From: Gemmatimonadota bacterium
Lineage (GTDB): Bacteria; Gemmatimonadota; Gemmatimonadetes; Gemmatimonadales; Gemmatimonadaceae
DNA length: 39,039 nucleotides
Assembly (NCBI GenBank): GCA_947462095.1
Contig: CANHNQ010000018.1
Span: 1-39,039 of the forward strand
Direction of reading: 5' to 3'
Below the pieces are notes generated by a model that worked only from the letters and a program-made list of their open reading frames with translations, did not search any database and was not told where the DNA came from. A program made the position numbers and the translations under genes. Below, piece after piece: positions 1-7,628 of this stretch (the stretch's first letter is position 1; each line of letters opens with the position of its first letter).

Positions 1-246
1 GGTGACTTGGCGTTCGCGCGTCTGGATGCTGTTGTTGCGGTTGCGCGAGATGCGCACGTCGGCCCATGAGGCCCCGTAGCGCTTGGCGGCGTCGAGCGCC
101 TCCATCATGAGCTCGCGGGTGGCCGCGTCGGTGTAGAGCGCGGGGAGCGGCTTGAACCCGGGCAGGGCACGCAGCGCACTCGGGCCGATCGCCAGCGCGC
201 CGAGTGCGGCGCCGCCGGTGACGAGAAAATCGCGACGAGTAGTCAT
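1..246 (-). CDS. TldD/PmbA-family metalloprotease, N-terminal part
   Basis: Only the first 82 codons lie in the window; the gene runs off the left edge. The N-terminus is a classic Tat signal: TTRRDFL at residues 2-8, followed by an Ala/Gly/Leu-rich hydrophobic stretch to about residue 25. The mature start continues into a helix and then WADVRISRNRNNSIQTRE (about residues 61-78), which matches the opening of TldD/PmbA proteins. Members of this family are zinc peptidases that form heterodimers and process or degrade peptides. The catalytic HExxxH region would lie outside the window. Classical TldD is cytoplasmic, so a Tat-exported version is a subtype. The ATG at 246 has no Shine-Dalgarno sequence; a TACATT box starts 12 nt upstream (see the promoter entry). 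Confidence 0.75.
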   Translation of the reverse strand, partial: MTTRRDFLVTGGAALGALAIGPSALRALPGFKPLPALYTDAATRELMMEALDAAKRYGASWADVRISRNRNNSIQTRERQVT

Positions 247-252
247 GGCGGG

Positions 253-281
253 AATGTATCGCCGCCGACGGATTCGGTCAC
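253..281 (-). promoter_or_regulatory. Putative leaderless promoter of the tldD-like gene
   Basis: On the minus strand GTGACC (281-276) is followed after 17 nt by TACATT (258-253). The T of TACATT is 12 nt before the A of the ATG at 246. No purine-rich ribosome binding site lies between them. The same TANNNT placement recurs upstream of the genes starting at 16173, 20723, 27408 and possibly 35913. Assignment as a sigma-70-like -10 box of a leaderless mRNA is an inference. Confidence 0.4.
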
Positions 282-365
282 GCGGTGGGTGCGCGCCTTT
301 CGGCGTCCCTGGTCGGGGAGGGGCTGGGTGCTCATTCCGCGTCTGGCGGTGTCGTTCAAAGCTCC

Positions 366-486
366 ACAACAGCCAGAACACGGAGATCGCGGATTGCACC
401 GAAACAGCCACGGATAAGCAAACGGCGCTTTTTGCTTATCTGTGTTTTTTCGGTGCAATCCGTGTACTCCGTGTTCCGGCTGTTGT
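366..486. repeat. Long imperfect inverted repeat (121 nt)
   Basis: The left arm (366-422, 57 nt) and right arm (431-486, 56 nt) are reverse complements except for a few short mismatched patches. The loop is 8 nt. Shared blocks include ACAACAGCC, GAACACGGAG, CGGATTGCACCGAAA and GATAAGCAAA with their complements. The composition is less GC-rich than the surrounding DNA. It fills most of the spacer between two minus-strand genes, the tldD-like gene and the RBBP9-GNAT gene, and could act as a transcription terminator for the latter. It has the look of a dispersed, non-coding genomic repeat. No second copy is present in this window. Confidence 0.85.
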
Positions 487-517
487 TGTTGCTGTTGCGG
501 CTCGCGGTTCGATTTCC

Positions 518-1588
518 CTACGCCAACACCTTCATCATCGGGATCAACGGCAGCGTGGTCCCGTCGGGCATGGGGTAGTCCACGCCGGCGTCCGGTACGA
601 AACCCAGCGCCCGGTATAGCGGCTCGCCCGGCAGCGTCGACATCAGGGACAGCCTCGAGAATCCGGCGCGGTGGGCGGCGGCGCTGCAGATACCGAGGAG
701 GCGTTTGGCGTGGCCGCGGCGGGCGTGATCGGGGTGCACGTAGAAGGCGCGGATGCGTGCCGGTGACGTGGCGGGATCGAGACGTCCTTCACCGCGGTCG
801 TGGAACTGATCGCCGCCGAACAAGGTCTGGTGGTCGCTCCATCCGCCAGCGGCCACGATGACGCCGTGCTGCTCGAGCACGAAGTAGCTGCGATCGTGAA
901 TGAGGCTGGAGTCCACGCCGAACACGTAGGCCAGTGACGAGGCGATTTGTGCGTCGGTGTAATACTCCGCCGCCAGGCGGCGCACCGAGGCATCAATCAG
1001 TGCGGTCAGCGCGGGCACGTCGGTGTAGCGCGCCACGCGGCACTGCGGAGCGGCGGCCATCGCGTCCACCGCGCGCCATCCCTCGGGCCAGGCGCCGTAT
1101 CCGGCATCGGCGTTGATGTGACCGGCGTTTCCCAGATCCCACAGGCGGCTGCCCCACGCCGCGGCATACTGCTCGGCCTGCGCGAACGTGACGTATGCGT
1201 CGGTGTGGCTGGCCACCACGGTGCTCGGGAAAGGCATCGTGTGCAGCGGGATCGGGGCGAACCCCGTGGGGCCGCTCGGATACACGGCCGACAACGGGTC
1301 GCTGGGCGCGACTAACAGGGCCCCGCGCACGCGTATGACGAGTTCGAGCGGTGCCTCGCGTGCCCAATGGGCGACCGTGGCGCAGGCACTGCTGTGCGCG
1401 ACCAGCACGACGTCGTGGGTGCTCTCATCGAGCACGTGCGTGAGCCGCGACACCCAGTCGGCGCATCGCGGTGCGACCCAATCCTGCTGCCCCACGCGTT
1501 CCACGAGCCGCGTGGTGGACTGCGCTTGCCACAGCGACTGCCAGTGCGCCGGTCCGGAGTCGTACAGACCGGGCAGCACCAGCACCAT
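518..1588 (-). CDS. RBBP9/YdeN-type serine hydrolase fused to GNAT acetyltransferase
   Basis: This is a 356-aa two-domain protein. Residues 1-180 form a small alpha/beta hydrolase of the RBBP9 type: LPGLYDSGPAHWQ at the N-terminus, nucleophile elbow AHSSA (Ser66), Asp130 in SHTD, and His157 in GHINA followed by GYGAWPEGW. This gives a complete Ser-Asp-His triad. Residues 183-356 form a GNAT N-acetyltransferase domain with the acetyl-CoA segment FYVHPDHARRGHAKRLL and the C-terminal LYRALGF motif. Substrates of both halves are unknown. The ATG at 1588 was chosen because the hydrolase fold starts there; the open frame extends further upstream only as out-of-context sequence. It begins 10 nt after the stop of the PLP-enzyme gene, so the two are probably co-transcribed. 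Confidence 0.85.
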   Translation of the reverse strand: MVLVLPGLYDSGPAHWQSLWQAQSTTRLVERVGQQDWVAPRCADWVSRLTHVLDESTHDVVLVAHSSACATVAHWAREAPLELVIRVRGALLVAPSDPLSAVYPSGPTGFAPIPLHTMPFPSTVVASHTDAYVTFAQAEQYAAAWGSRLWDLGNAGHINADAGYGAWPEGWRAVDAMAAAPQCRVARYTDVPALTALIDASVRRLAAEYYTDAQIASSLAYVFGVDSSLIHDRSYFVLEQHGVIVAAGGWSDHQTLFGGDQFHDRGEGRLDPATSPARIRAFYVHPDHARRGHAKRLLGICSAAAHRAGFSRLSLMSTLPGEPLYRALGFVPDAGVDYPMPDGTTLPLIPMMKVLA

Positions 1589-1598
1589 CGCCGTAGCG

Positions 1599-2591
1599 TC
1601 AGATGGCACCGATCGCCCGTGCGAGGATGGCCGGATCGATGTTGCCGCCCGTGACCACGACCATCGTGGTGCGCCCCTGCGTCTCGATCTTGCCCGCCAG
1701 CAACGCCGCCAGCGCCGCCGCGCCACCCGGCTCCACCACCAGCTTGAGCTCGCGCACGGCGAACGCGATCGCCGCCAGCACCTCGTCGTCGGTTACGGTG
1801 AGCCCGGCGCCGACACGCGGCTGATTGATCGAGAAGGTGAATTCCCCGGGGATCTCGGTTACGATGGCATCGCAGAGTGAGCGCTTTCCGGGTTCGTTCG
1901 CCACGCGATGCCCCAGCCGCAGCGACCGCGCGGTGTCATCGAACTCCGCCGGCTCGCAGGGGTGAACGACCGTGGTGGGTGACACACCTTCGGCCGCCAG
2001 CGCGCACCCGGCCGTGAGGCCACCACCGCCGCAGCACACCAGTAGCGTGTCGGGCGTGAAGCCCATCGCCGCCGCCTGGGTCAGTGCCTCGAGTGCCAGG
2101 GTGCCCTGTCCGGCCACAATGTGCCGGTCCTCGAAAGGCGGCACGATCGTGAGGCCGTGCGCCTTCGCAATCGCGCTGCCAATGGCCACGCGGTCTTCGG
2201 TGTAGCGGTCGTACAGCACGACCTCGCCGCCGAAGGCGCGCGTACGTTCGATCTTCAGCGCCGGCGCGTCCTTCGGCATGATGATCACCGACCGCATGCC
2301 CAGCAGCGAGGCACTGTAGGCCACAGCCTGCGCGTGATTGCCTGAGGAATACGCGACCACGCCGCGCGAACGTTCGTCGTCGGTCAGCTGCAGCAGCCGA
2401 TTGAGCGCGCCCCGCAATTTGAACGAGCCGGTGTGCTGCAGGACTTCGGCCTTCAGGAGCACGCGACCACCGGCGCGCGCATCAAGGGCCGGCGAGGTCA
2501 GCAGCGGTGTGACCTGGGCGTGCGGCGCGATGCGGGCGGCAGCGGCACGGATCTCGTGGATGGTCGGGACGGCGGGGAGCGTGGTGGGCAT
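1599..2591 (-). CDS. Threonine/serine dehydratase-like PLP enzyme
   Basis: This is a 330-aa fold-type II PLP enzyme. The PLP lysine is K58 in the motif GSFKLRGA, the substrate or carboxylate loop is SSGNHAQA (residues 82-89), and a glycine-rich phosphate-binding loop CCGGGGLTAG lies in the second half. The length and the absence of a C-terminal ACT regulatory domain resemble catabolic threonine ammonia-lyase (TdcB) or serine racemase rather than biosynthetic IlvA. The reaction is likely deamination of threonine or serine to the 2-oxo acid, or racemisation of serine; sequence alone does not separate these. The ATG at 2591 follows a weak AGG. It is the first gene of a pair with the hydrolase-acetyltransferase fusion. 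Confidence 0.88.
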   Translation of the reverse strand: MPTTLPAVPTIHEIRAAAARIAPHAQVTPLLTSPALDARAGGRVLLKAEVLQHTGSFKLRGALNRLLQLTDDERSRGVVAYSSGNHAQAVAYSASLLGMRSVIIMPKDAPALKIERTRAFGGEVVLYDRYTEDRVAIGSAIAKAHGLTIVPPFEDRHIVAGQGTLALEALTQAAAMGFTPDTLLVCCGGGGLTAGCALAAEGVSPTTVVHPCEPAEFDDTARSLRLGHRVANEPGKRSLCDAIVTEIPGEFTFSINQPRVGAGLTVTDDEVLAAIAFAVRELKLVVEPGGAAALAALLAGKIETQGRTTMVVVTGGNIDPAILARAIGAI

Positions 2592-2637
2592 CCTGAATAA
2601 TCCACCGCCACGCGCATCGCCGAAAGACGCCGGCCGA

Positions 2638-2967
2638 CTATCGCGGCGCCCGTCGCCTCGCGCGCTCGCTGCCGCACGTGATCGCGCGCTCGAAACGCGT
2701 GCGGGGGCGCAGCACGTAGCCATCGGCCAACCCGGAGTCGACGGCCGTGCGGGCGGCCCGATATTGCGCCGGGCAGGGGGCCCAGAGCGCATCATCCATT
2801 GCCGTCGCCACGGGCGTGGGAATGCCGGTAAACACCCAGAGCACGGCGATGAACAGGATGGCGAGTGAGAAGACCGCAACCACGCGGCCGATCCGCCGGA
2901 TGCGTGGCGGCGCCGGGTCGCCCGGGCGCGGCTCGAAGTGCATGGGAAGGTCTGATGGATCGGGCAT
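2638..2967 (-). CDS. Small single-pass membrane protein, unknown function
   Basis: This is a predicted 109-aa protein. A Pro-rich, acidic N-terminal tail of about 30 residues is followed by one transmembrane helix (VVAVFSLAILFIAVLW, about residues 31-47). A roughly 60-residue C-terminal segment contains two cysteines (CPAQY and ITCGSE) and ends in a run of arginines. No family is recognised. The ATG at 2967 was preferred over an upstream alternative near 3156 because the extra 63 residues are low-complexity and would run into the hsp20 promoter. The gene lies 46 nt before the PLP-enzyme gene on the same strand and is divergent from hsp20. Confidence 0.6.
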   Translation of the reverse strand: MPDPSDLPMHFEPRPGDPAPPRIRRIGRVVAVFSLAILFIAVLWVFTGIPTPVATAMDDALWAPCPAQYRAARTAVDSGLADGYVLRPRTRFERAITCGSERARRRAPR

Positions 2968-3115
2968 GCTGAAATATGGTGCCTCGGTCTGTCCCGTTGC
3001 TGCCGACTGGCGGTCGTGCGCGGTGATGCTGCCCGCCGCGTCTTGGTCCGTCGGGGGCACGCCCGACGATCTGTCGGAAGAAGTCCCGATGGTGTCCGTT
3101 CGCCGCCGCCGCAGG

Positions 3116-3148
3116 TTGTTGTCGCGATCGTCGCATGGTACGATCGCG
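3116..3148 (+). promoter_or_regulatory. hsp20 promoter with overlapping 9-bp inverted repeat
   Basis: TTGTTG (3116-3121) and TACGAT (3139-3144) are separated by 17 nt, a good sigma-70-type spacing. A perfect inverted repeat, CGCGATCGT (3123-3131) and ACGATCGCG (3140-3148), spans the spacer and the -10 box with an 8-nt centre. It is not the CIRCE element (TTAGCACTC-N9-GAGTGCTAA). The position suits a repressor operator. The repressor is not known, and the operator role is an inference. Confidence 0.5.
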
Positions 3149-3188
3149 CTGTTCACCCCTGTTCGCGCGAGGCAGCGCAGGAGTCTGT

Positions 3189-3653
3189 ATGTCCACCGTC
3201 ACGAAACGGCCGTCCACCGATGTCGGCACAGGCCAGCTTGGTGGGTTGATCCGTCGGATGTTCAACGAACCGCTCTTGGATGACTCGTTCTACCGCCCGC
3301 TGCTCACGCCGAGCATGGCATGGGCGCCCGCCATGGAAGTGGCGGAAACCAATGATGCCGTGATGCTCACCGCCGAGCTGCCGGGGATCGACGAAAAGGC
3401 GATTCGGGTGAGCGTGGAAAACAATGTGTTGACGATCTCGGGTGAGAAAGAGCAGGAGCGGACTGACGGACCGCCGACCACGGCGTACTACGTCACGGAG
3501 CGCTTCTACGGCGCCTTCCAGCGGTCGTTTACGTTGCCGCGCACGGTCGACATGGACCATGTCAAAGCCGGGTTCGACAAAGGGGTCCTCACCGTGACGC
3601 TGCCCAAGCTGCCACAGGCCAAGGGTAAGGTGATCGAGATTGCCACGAAGTAG
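3189..3653 (+). CDS. Hsp20/alpha-crystallin small heat-shock protein
   Basis: This is a 154-aa ATP-independent holdase that binds unfolding proteins as oligomers. The N-terminal arm (1-45) is followed by an alpha-crystallin domain from about residue 46 (MEVAETNDAVMLTAELPGI) to 140. It contains NNVLTISGEK, the FYGAFQRSFTLP strand and the signature FDKGVLTVTLPK. The short tail ends in KVIEIATK, the usual I-x-I-like oligomerisation motif. The start at 3189 is fixed by an AGGAG at 3179-3183, six nt upstream. The gene stands alone, is divergent from the small membrane protein, and has a plausible promoter with an inverted repeat over it. Confidence 0.95.
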   Translation: MSTVTKRPSTDVGTGQLGGLIRRMFNEPLLDDSFYRPLLTPSMAWAPAMEVAETNDAVMLTAELPGIDEKAIRVSVENNVLTISGEKEQERTDGPPTTAYYVTERFYGAFQRSFTLPRTVDMDHVKAGFDKGVLTVTLPKLPQAKGKVIEIATK

Positions 3654-3673
3654 GTGGCGGTGCGGTACGGTGG

Positions 3674-3699
3674 GCGCTGTGGGGCTAGCCCCGCAGCGC
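3674..3699. terminator. Hairpin between convergent hsp20 and ispE
   Basis: A 12-bp stem (3674-3685 with 3688-3699, one G-T wobble) has a minimal TA centre. It lies 20 nt past the hsp20 stop and 9 nt past the ispE stop on the other strand. No clear T-tract follows on either side, so it may be a weak or bidirectional terminator. Confidence 0.5.
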
Positions 3700-3707
3700 G
3701 CAGGGGC

Positions 3708-4592
3708 TCAGCGCGTGTGGGTGGGGAGTAGCGTGGCCGGTCCGCCGGTGTGCACCGCCGCGGCTTCGGTGTGCAGCAGAAAGCAGGTGGCCCCGCTGCC
3801 GCTCATTAGGCCAATGGCCGGCGAGCCACTGCGGCGCAGCGTCGCGGCGGTCTCGCGGAATTCGGGCAGGACGGTGGCAACGCCGGCGTGCATGGCGCTG
3901 ACCACCGGTTCGAAGTCGTTCGTGGCCAGCTCGGCGATCGACGCCCACGACGCGAACGCCCCCGGCGGATACGCCCCTGCTTGGACCGTATCGCCGCGCG
4001 CCTCACGCGCCCGCGCGAAGGCGCCGTAGGCCGCGGCGGTATTCACGCCCTCGGCAAAGGTCGCCAGCCACACCGCCGCGACCGGCAGCGCCGGCAGCGG
4101 CAGCAGTCGGTCGCCACGCCCCCACGCCCAAGCCAGCGATGCGCCGCTGACGAGAAACGGCACATCGGCACCGAGCGCACCGGCCAGCGCGAGTAACCGC
4201 TCCGGCCCCAGCGGCGATGGGCTCAGCGCCTCGAAGGCACGCAACACGGCCGCCGCGTCGGCGCTGCCACCACCCAGTCCGCCGCCCACCGGGATGTGCT
4301 TGTCGATCTCGATCTCCCACCCCGTATTCCATCCGCTCGCGCCGGTGTAGGCCATCGCCGCACGCCAGGCGAGGTTCTGTTCGACGGGCCCGAGTCCCGC
4401 GGCTGGCATGGTGGGCCCGGCGCAGCGGAGCGAGGGGGACATGGTACCCACACGCACGTGCACGAGGTCGTGCAGCTCGAGCAACTGAAACAGCGTCTCG
4501 ATGCCGTGGTACCCGCTCGCTTCACGGGCGAGAATCCTGAGCACGAGGTTGAGCTTTGCGTATGCGCGCTCGCTGCGGGACTCGCAGGTCAT
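3708..4592 (-). CDS. ispE: 4-diphosphocytidyl-2-C-methyl-D-erythritol kinase
   Basis: IspE phosphorylates CDP-ME at the 2-hydroxyl in the MEP pathway of isoprenoid synthesis. The 294-aa protein is a GHMP kinase. It begins with AYAKLNLVLRI (Lys13 is the conserved active-site lysine). The ATP-binding glycine loop PVGGGLGGGSADAA is at about residues 101-114, the catalytic GADVPF Asp is at about 143, and GLMSGSGATCF is near the C-terminus. The ATG at 4592 has GGAG about 10 nt upstream and lies 7 nt after the stop of the preceding flippase-like gene. The two genes are therefore co-transcribed, possibly together with pdxJ further upstream. Confidence 0.95.
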   Translation of the reverse strand: MTCESRSERAYAKLNLVLRILAREASGYHGIETLFQLLELHDLVHVRVGTMSPSLRCAGPTMPAAGLGPVEQNLAWRAAMAYTGASGWNTGWEIEIDKHIPVGGGLGGGSADAAAVLRAFEALSPSPLGPERLLALAGALGADVPFLVSGASLAWAWGRGDRLLPLPALPVAAVWLATFAEGVNTAAAYGAFARAREARGDTVQAGAYPPGAFASWASIAELATNDFEPVVSAMHAGVATVLPEFRETAATLRRSGSPAIGLMSGSGATCFLLHTEAAAVHTGGPATLLPTHTR

Positions 4593-4599
4593 GGGTGAC

Positions 4600-5658
4600 T
4601 CACTCCGACGGGTGATCAACGGGCACCACCGGCGCGGGCGCCACCGGCACCAGCTCGGTGCTCCGGCCGCTCAGCGTGCCGACGCTCAGGCCGAGGCGCG
4701 CAAAGTACACCGCGCCGATGACCGTGATCGGAATGAAGCTGAGCAGGTGGTACGCGATCGCCCAGCTCACGGCGAGCTTGTCGGTGATGCCGTACACCGC
4801 CAGGCCGAGCACGGCCGAGAGCTCAAAGACGCCGAAGAATCCCGGGGAACTGGGGACTGCGACGGCCAGTGCTACGACGCCCTGCAGAAAGAACGCCGCA
4901 CTGATCGGCACGTCCATGCCAACGGCGAGAAAGCCGATGTACATGGCGAGCGCGTTCACGGCCCAGTGCGCGATGGCCCACCAGAGCACCGCGAGAAAGC
5001 GGCGGCCGTCACGGAGCACCGCGAGTCCGCCCATGGCATTCTCGACGAAGCCCACGACGACATCCTCGAAGCGCGGGAGCACACGGTGCGCCAGCCACCG
5101 CACGATCGACAGCACCCGCGGGGCCTGCATGACCATGGCGTAGCAGACCACGAGCAACGCGAGCATCGCGCCGACGCCGACCTGCGCGAGCTCGGGCACC
5201 GTACGGCCGCCCAACGTCACGCCGGTGGGGAATCGCGGATCGAGCATGGCGGCGAACATCATCGCGAAGATGACGATCGCATCGAAGATCCGGTCGACGG
5301 CGAGCGAGCCAAGGGCCGTGGTGATGGGGACGCGCGGCACTTCGCGGGTGAGCGAATACGCGCGGGCGAACTCGCCGGCGCGCAAGGGGAAGACGTTGTT
5401 CATCATCATCCCGATCGCGGTGCTCCGCCAGAGCGGACCGAAGGGGAGGCGCCCGGCCACCGGCTCAAGAATCGTGCGCCAGCGGCGTGCCCGCAGCGGG
5501 AAGATGCAGGTGCCAACCATCGGACTGAGGGCGAACACCAGCACATTCGACGTGCGCAAGACCGCCCACACTTCGCCCAGGTTCACGCCCCTGAGCGACC
5601 ACCAGAGCAGGACCGCACTGAGCGCGAATCCGAGACCGCTTTTCCAGTCGAGCTTCAC
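4600..5658 (-). CDS. Flippase-like integral membrane protein (LPG synthase TM family)
   Basis: This is a 352-aa polytopic membrane protein with about eight hydrophobic helices, for example FALSAVLLWWSL near the N-terminus. The motif region MMMNNVFPLRAGEFARAY and the later PSSPGFFGVFELSAV are typical of the UPF0104/AglD2 family (the transmembrane half of lysylphosphatidylglycerol synthases). These proteins handle lipids in the inner membrane; the soluble aminoacyl-transferase half of MprF is absent, so lysyl-PG synthesis is not expected. The lipid substrate cannot be told from sequence. The start is GTG at 5658 with GAGGGA upstream. It sits 22 nt after the HPt-like gene and 7 nt before ispE. 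Confidence 0.85.
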   Translation of the reverse strand: MKLDWKSGLGFALSAVLLWWSLRGVNLGEVWAVLRTSNVLVFALSPMVGTCIFPLRARRWRTILEPVAGRLPFGPLWRSTAIGMMMNNVFPLRAGEFARAYSLTREVPRVPITTALGSLAVDRIFDAIVIFAMMFAAMLDPRFPTGVTLGGRTVPELAQVGVGAMLALLVVCYAMVMQAPRVLSIVRWLAHRVLPRFEDVVVGFVENAMGGLAVLRDGRRFLAVLWWAIAHWAVNALAMYIGFLAVGMDVPISAAFFLQGVVALAVAVPSSPGFFGVFELSAVLGLAVYGITDKLAVSWAIAYHLLSFIPITVIGAVYFARLGLSVGTLSGRSTELVPVAPAPVVPVDHPSE

Positions 5659-5680
5659 GCGGCGTCCCTCGCCACGGCGA

Positions 5681-6706
5681 TCACGTCGTCACCGCGAGGT
5701 CGAGCAGGTCCGACAATTCCTCGAACAGCGCGTGCGCCGCGGGGTCGGCGAGCGTACCGCGCTGCCAGTGCACCGTGAGGTCGTCGCGCACCTGACGCGC
5801 CCGTGTGAGCGCCGAGTGACCGCGATACAGCAGCGATTCGATCGGAATCATGGCGGGCGCAACGGCCTGTTCGGATGCGGGTGCGCCGGACCACGTGAGG
5901 CTCGCCTGTTTCACCTGCTGCGCCAATTGCTGATCGGTGATCTCGCGGTCCATCAGTAAGCGCGCAATGCTCTGCACACCCTGTCGTTCCTGCGCCGACG
6001 CCAACGGCGCGCGCGCGACGCGGGTCGCGAGACTGGCAATACTGGCCGCGCCGTAGCTGTCGGCGACATCGGCCAACCCGAGCAGGGCACGACGGACGCC
6101 GTCGGCGAGCGCCAGCTGTGCGGGACCGGCGCTGCTGGTGGCCAACGCTGCCGATTCGCGCGCGACGCCATCGGCCGCGGCGGCGATGTCGGCGCGAAAG
6201 CGCTGCGCCAGCGTGATGGGCGGCTCAGGGTTGCGCTGCAGAATCGCCGGCGACCCGTCGTCGGGGAAGAACCGCGCGATCGGGACCACCTGCGTGGCCG
6301 GCGACGCGGCCGGCGTGTCGGTGGCGAGGTACCCGGCCGCAACGGCCGCCAGCTCCACCGACTGCGTGCGGCTGCGACGCTGTTCGGCGTCGGTCCAGAC
6401 GCCGGCCCGCTCCACGAGGGCGCGTAATTCCGCGAGCGCGCCGCCGACGGCGACGTGCAGCCGCTGATCCCACCGCAGTTCGTTGTCGCGCAATCCGGTC
6501 GCGATCCGCTCGATCGTGGAGGCGAGATCCGGCAGCCCCTCGAGGCGCGTCATCGTGGCGCTGCCCCGCAGCGCGCGCGCGTTCGTGAGAAACGTGGCGG
6601 CGTCCGGCGTCTGCGCGTCCGCGTCGGCCATCATCTGGTCGAGGCGACCGAGATACTCCATCGCTTCCTTCTGGAAGAATTCGATGAGGGCGTGCGGTGC
6701 ACTCAT
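5681..6706 (-). CDS. HPt-like signalling protein lacking the phospho-histidine
   Basis: This is a 341-aa, mainly helical protein. Residues 1-110 resemble a histidine phosphotransfer (HPt) domain. At the site of the canonical AHTLKGSA motif it has ARALRGSA (residues 43-50), so Arg44 replaces the phosphorylated His. The rest is Ala-rich helical sequence with a possible second helical bundle (about 175-270) and a C-terminal segment ending LFEELSDLLDLAV. It cannot act as a standard phosphorelay intermediate; a docking or scaffold role is an inference. Start choice: ATG 6706 is used. A GTG at 6748 overlapping the pdxJ stop (TAGTG, with GAGG upstream) would add 14 residues and is a real alternative. 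Confidence 0.7.
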   Translation of the reverse strand: MSAPHALIEFFQKEAMEYLGRLDQMMADADAQTPDAATFLTNARALRGSATMTRLEGLPDLASTIERIATGLRDNELRWDQRLHVAVGGALAELRALVERAGVWTDAEQRRSRTQSVELAAVAAGYLATDTPAASPATQVVPIARFFPDDGSPAILQRNPEPPITLAQRFRADIAAAADGVARESAALATSSAGPAQLALADGVRRALLGLADVADSYGAASIASLATRVARAPLASAQERQGVQSIARLLMDREITDQQLAQQVKQASLTWSGAPASEQAVAPAMIPIESLLYRGHSALTRARQVRDDLTVHWQRGTLADPAAHALFEELSDLLDLAVTT

Positions 6707-6747
6707 GCGCGGCGGCTCGGACGAAGAAAGGGAATCCGGTTCATGCA

Positions 6748-7491
6748 CTAAAAGCGGTCCGCCTCACGTGCATCGTCCATGGCCTGACGAATTTCGCGCA
6801 CGGCCTCGGCGAGTCCCACAAAGATGGCGCGCCCGACGATGGCGTGCCCGATATTCAGCTCCTCGATCTCCGGAATCGCCGCTACGGGCCCGACGTTCTG
6901 CACCGATAACCCGTGCCCGGCGTGGACCGCCAGCCCCAGCGAGGAGGCCAGCGCGGCCGCGTCGGCCAGCGCCCGTAGGGTGCGCGCATCGGCCGGCGCG
7001 TGGGCGTACTGCCCCGTGTGCAGTTCGACCGCATCGGCCCCCAACTCGTGGGCCGCGCGCACCGCCGCCGCCTCCGGGTCGATGAAGAGACTGGTGCGTA
7101 CCCCCGCGCGTTTCAGCCGCGCGACCGACTCCCGCAACTGCGGGGCCGCGCGGAACACGTCGAGGCCACCCTCGGTGGTCACTTCCTCGCGGCGCTCGGG
7201 GACGAGCGTCACCGCCAACGGGCGCAGCGTCTCGGCCAGCGCCAGCATCTCGTCGGTCGCCGCGCACTCGAGATTGAGGGCGGTCGTGACCGTGGTCGCG
7301 AGCCGATGGATATCCGCGTCCTGTATGTGACGCCGGTCCTCGCGGAGGTGGGCCGTGATCCCGTCGGCCCCGGCCTTCTCGCACAGCACGGCGGCGGCAA
7401 CTGGGTCGGGCTCGGCGCTGCGACGTGCCTGCCGAACGGTGGCGACGTGATCGATGTTCACATACAGGCGCTGGTAGCGGAGCGACGTCAC
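6748..7491 (-). CDS. pdxJ: Pyridoxine 5'-phosphate synthase
   Basis: PdxJ condenses 1-deoxy-D-xylulose 5-phosphate with 3-amino-2-oxopropyl phosphate to give pyridoxine 5'-phosphate, the last ring-closing step of DXP-dependent vitamin B6 synthesis. The 247-aa TIM barrel shows the family hallmarks: [15 protein letters not shown] at residues 10-24, [16 protein letters not shown] at about 43-58, [10 protein letters not shown] in the middle, and a C-terminal [15 protein letters not shown] phosphate-binding segment. The start is GTG at 7491; upstream ribosome-binding sequence is weak. It leads a minus-strand series with the HPt-like, flippase-like and ispE genes. PdxJ and IspE both draw on deoxyxylulose phosphate chemistry. 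Confidence 0.96.
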   Translation of the reverse strand: MTSLRYQRLYVNIDHVATVRQARRSAEPDPVAAAVLCEKAGADGITAHLREDRRHIQDADIHRLATTVTTALNLECAATDEMLALAETLRPLAVTLVPERREEVTTEGGLDVFRAAPQLRESVARLKRAGVRTSLFIDPEAAAVRAAHELGADAVELHTGQYAHAPADARTLRALADAAALASSLGLAVHAGHGLSVQNVGPVAAIPEIEELNIGHAIVGRAIFVGLAEAVREIRQAMDDAREADRF

Positions 7492-7628
7492 TGGGGTATC
7501 CGGTAGAAGAACGTGTGGGGTACCTTTCTCCCCGACGAACGGACGGGACCGTGTTTGGTGCCTGTGAACGACAGGCGCGCGCGATGCCGATCCGTCAAGA
7601 TGGTCAACACCGTGGGTAGGAGGCCTGC

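Noticed and set aside
1589-1726. A longer start for the RBBP9-GNAT protein
   Set aside because: The extra 46 codons overlap the upstream PLP-enzyme gene, are Arg/Ser-rich, and precede the natural hydrolase N-terminus.
4501-5778. A 425-codon open frame on the plus strand opposite ispE and the flippase-like gene
   Set aside because: It is an Arg/His/Glu-rich shadow spanning the junction of two real minus-strand genes.
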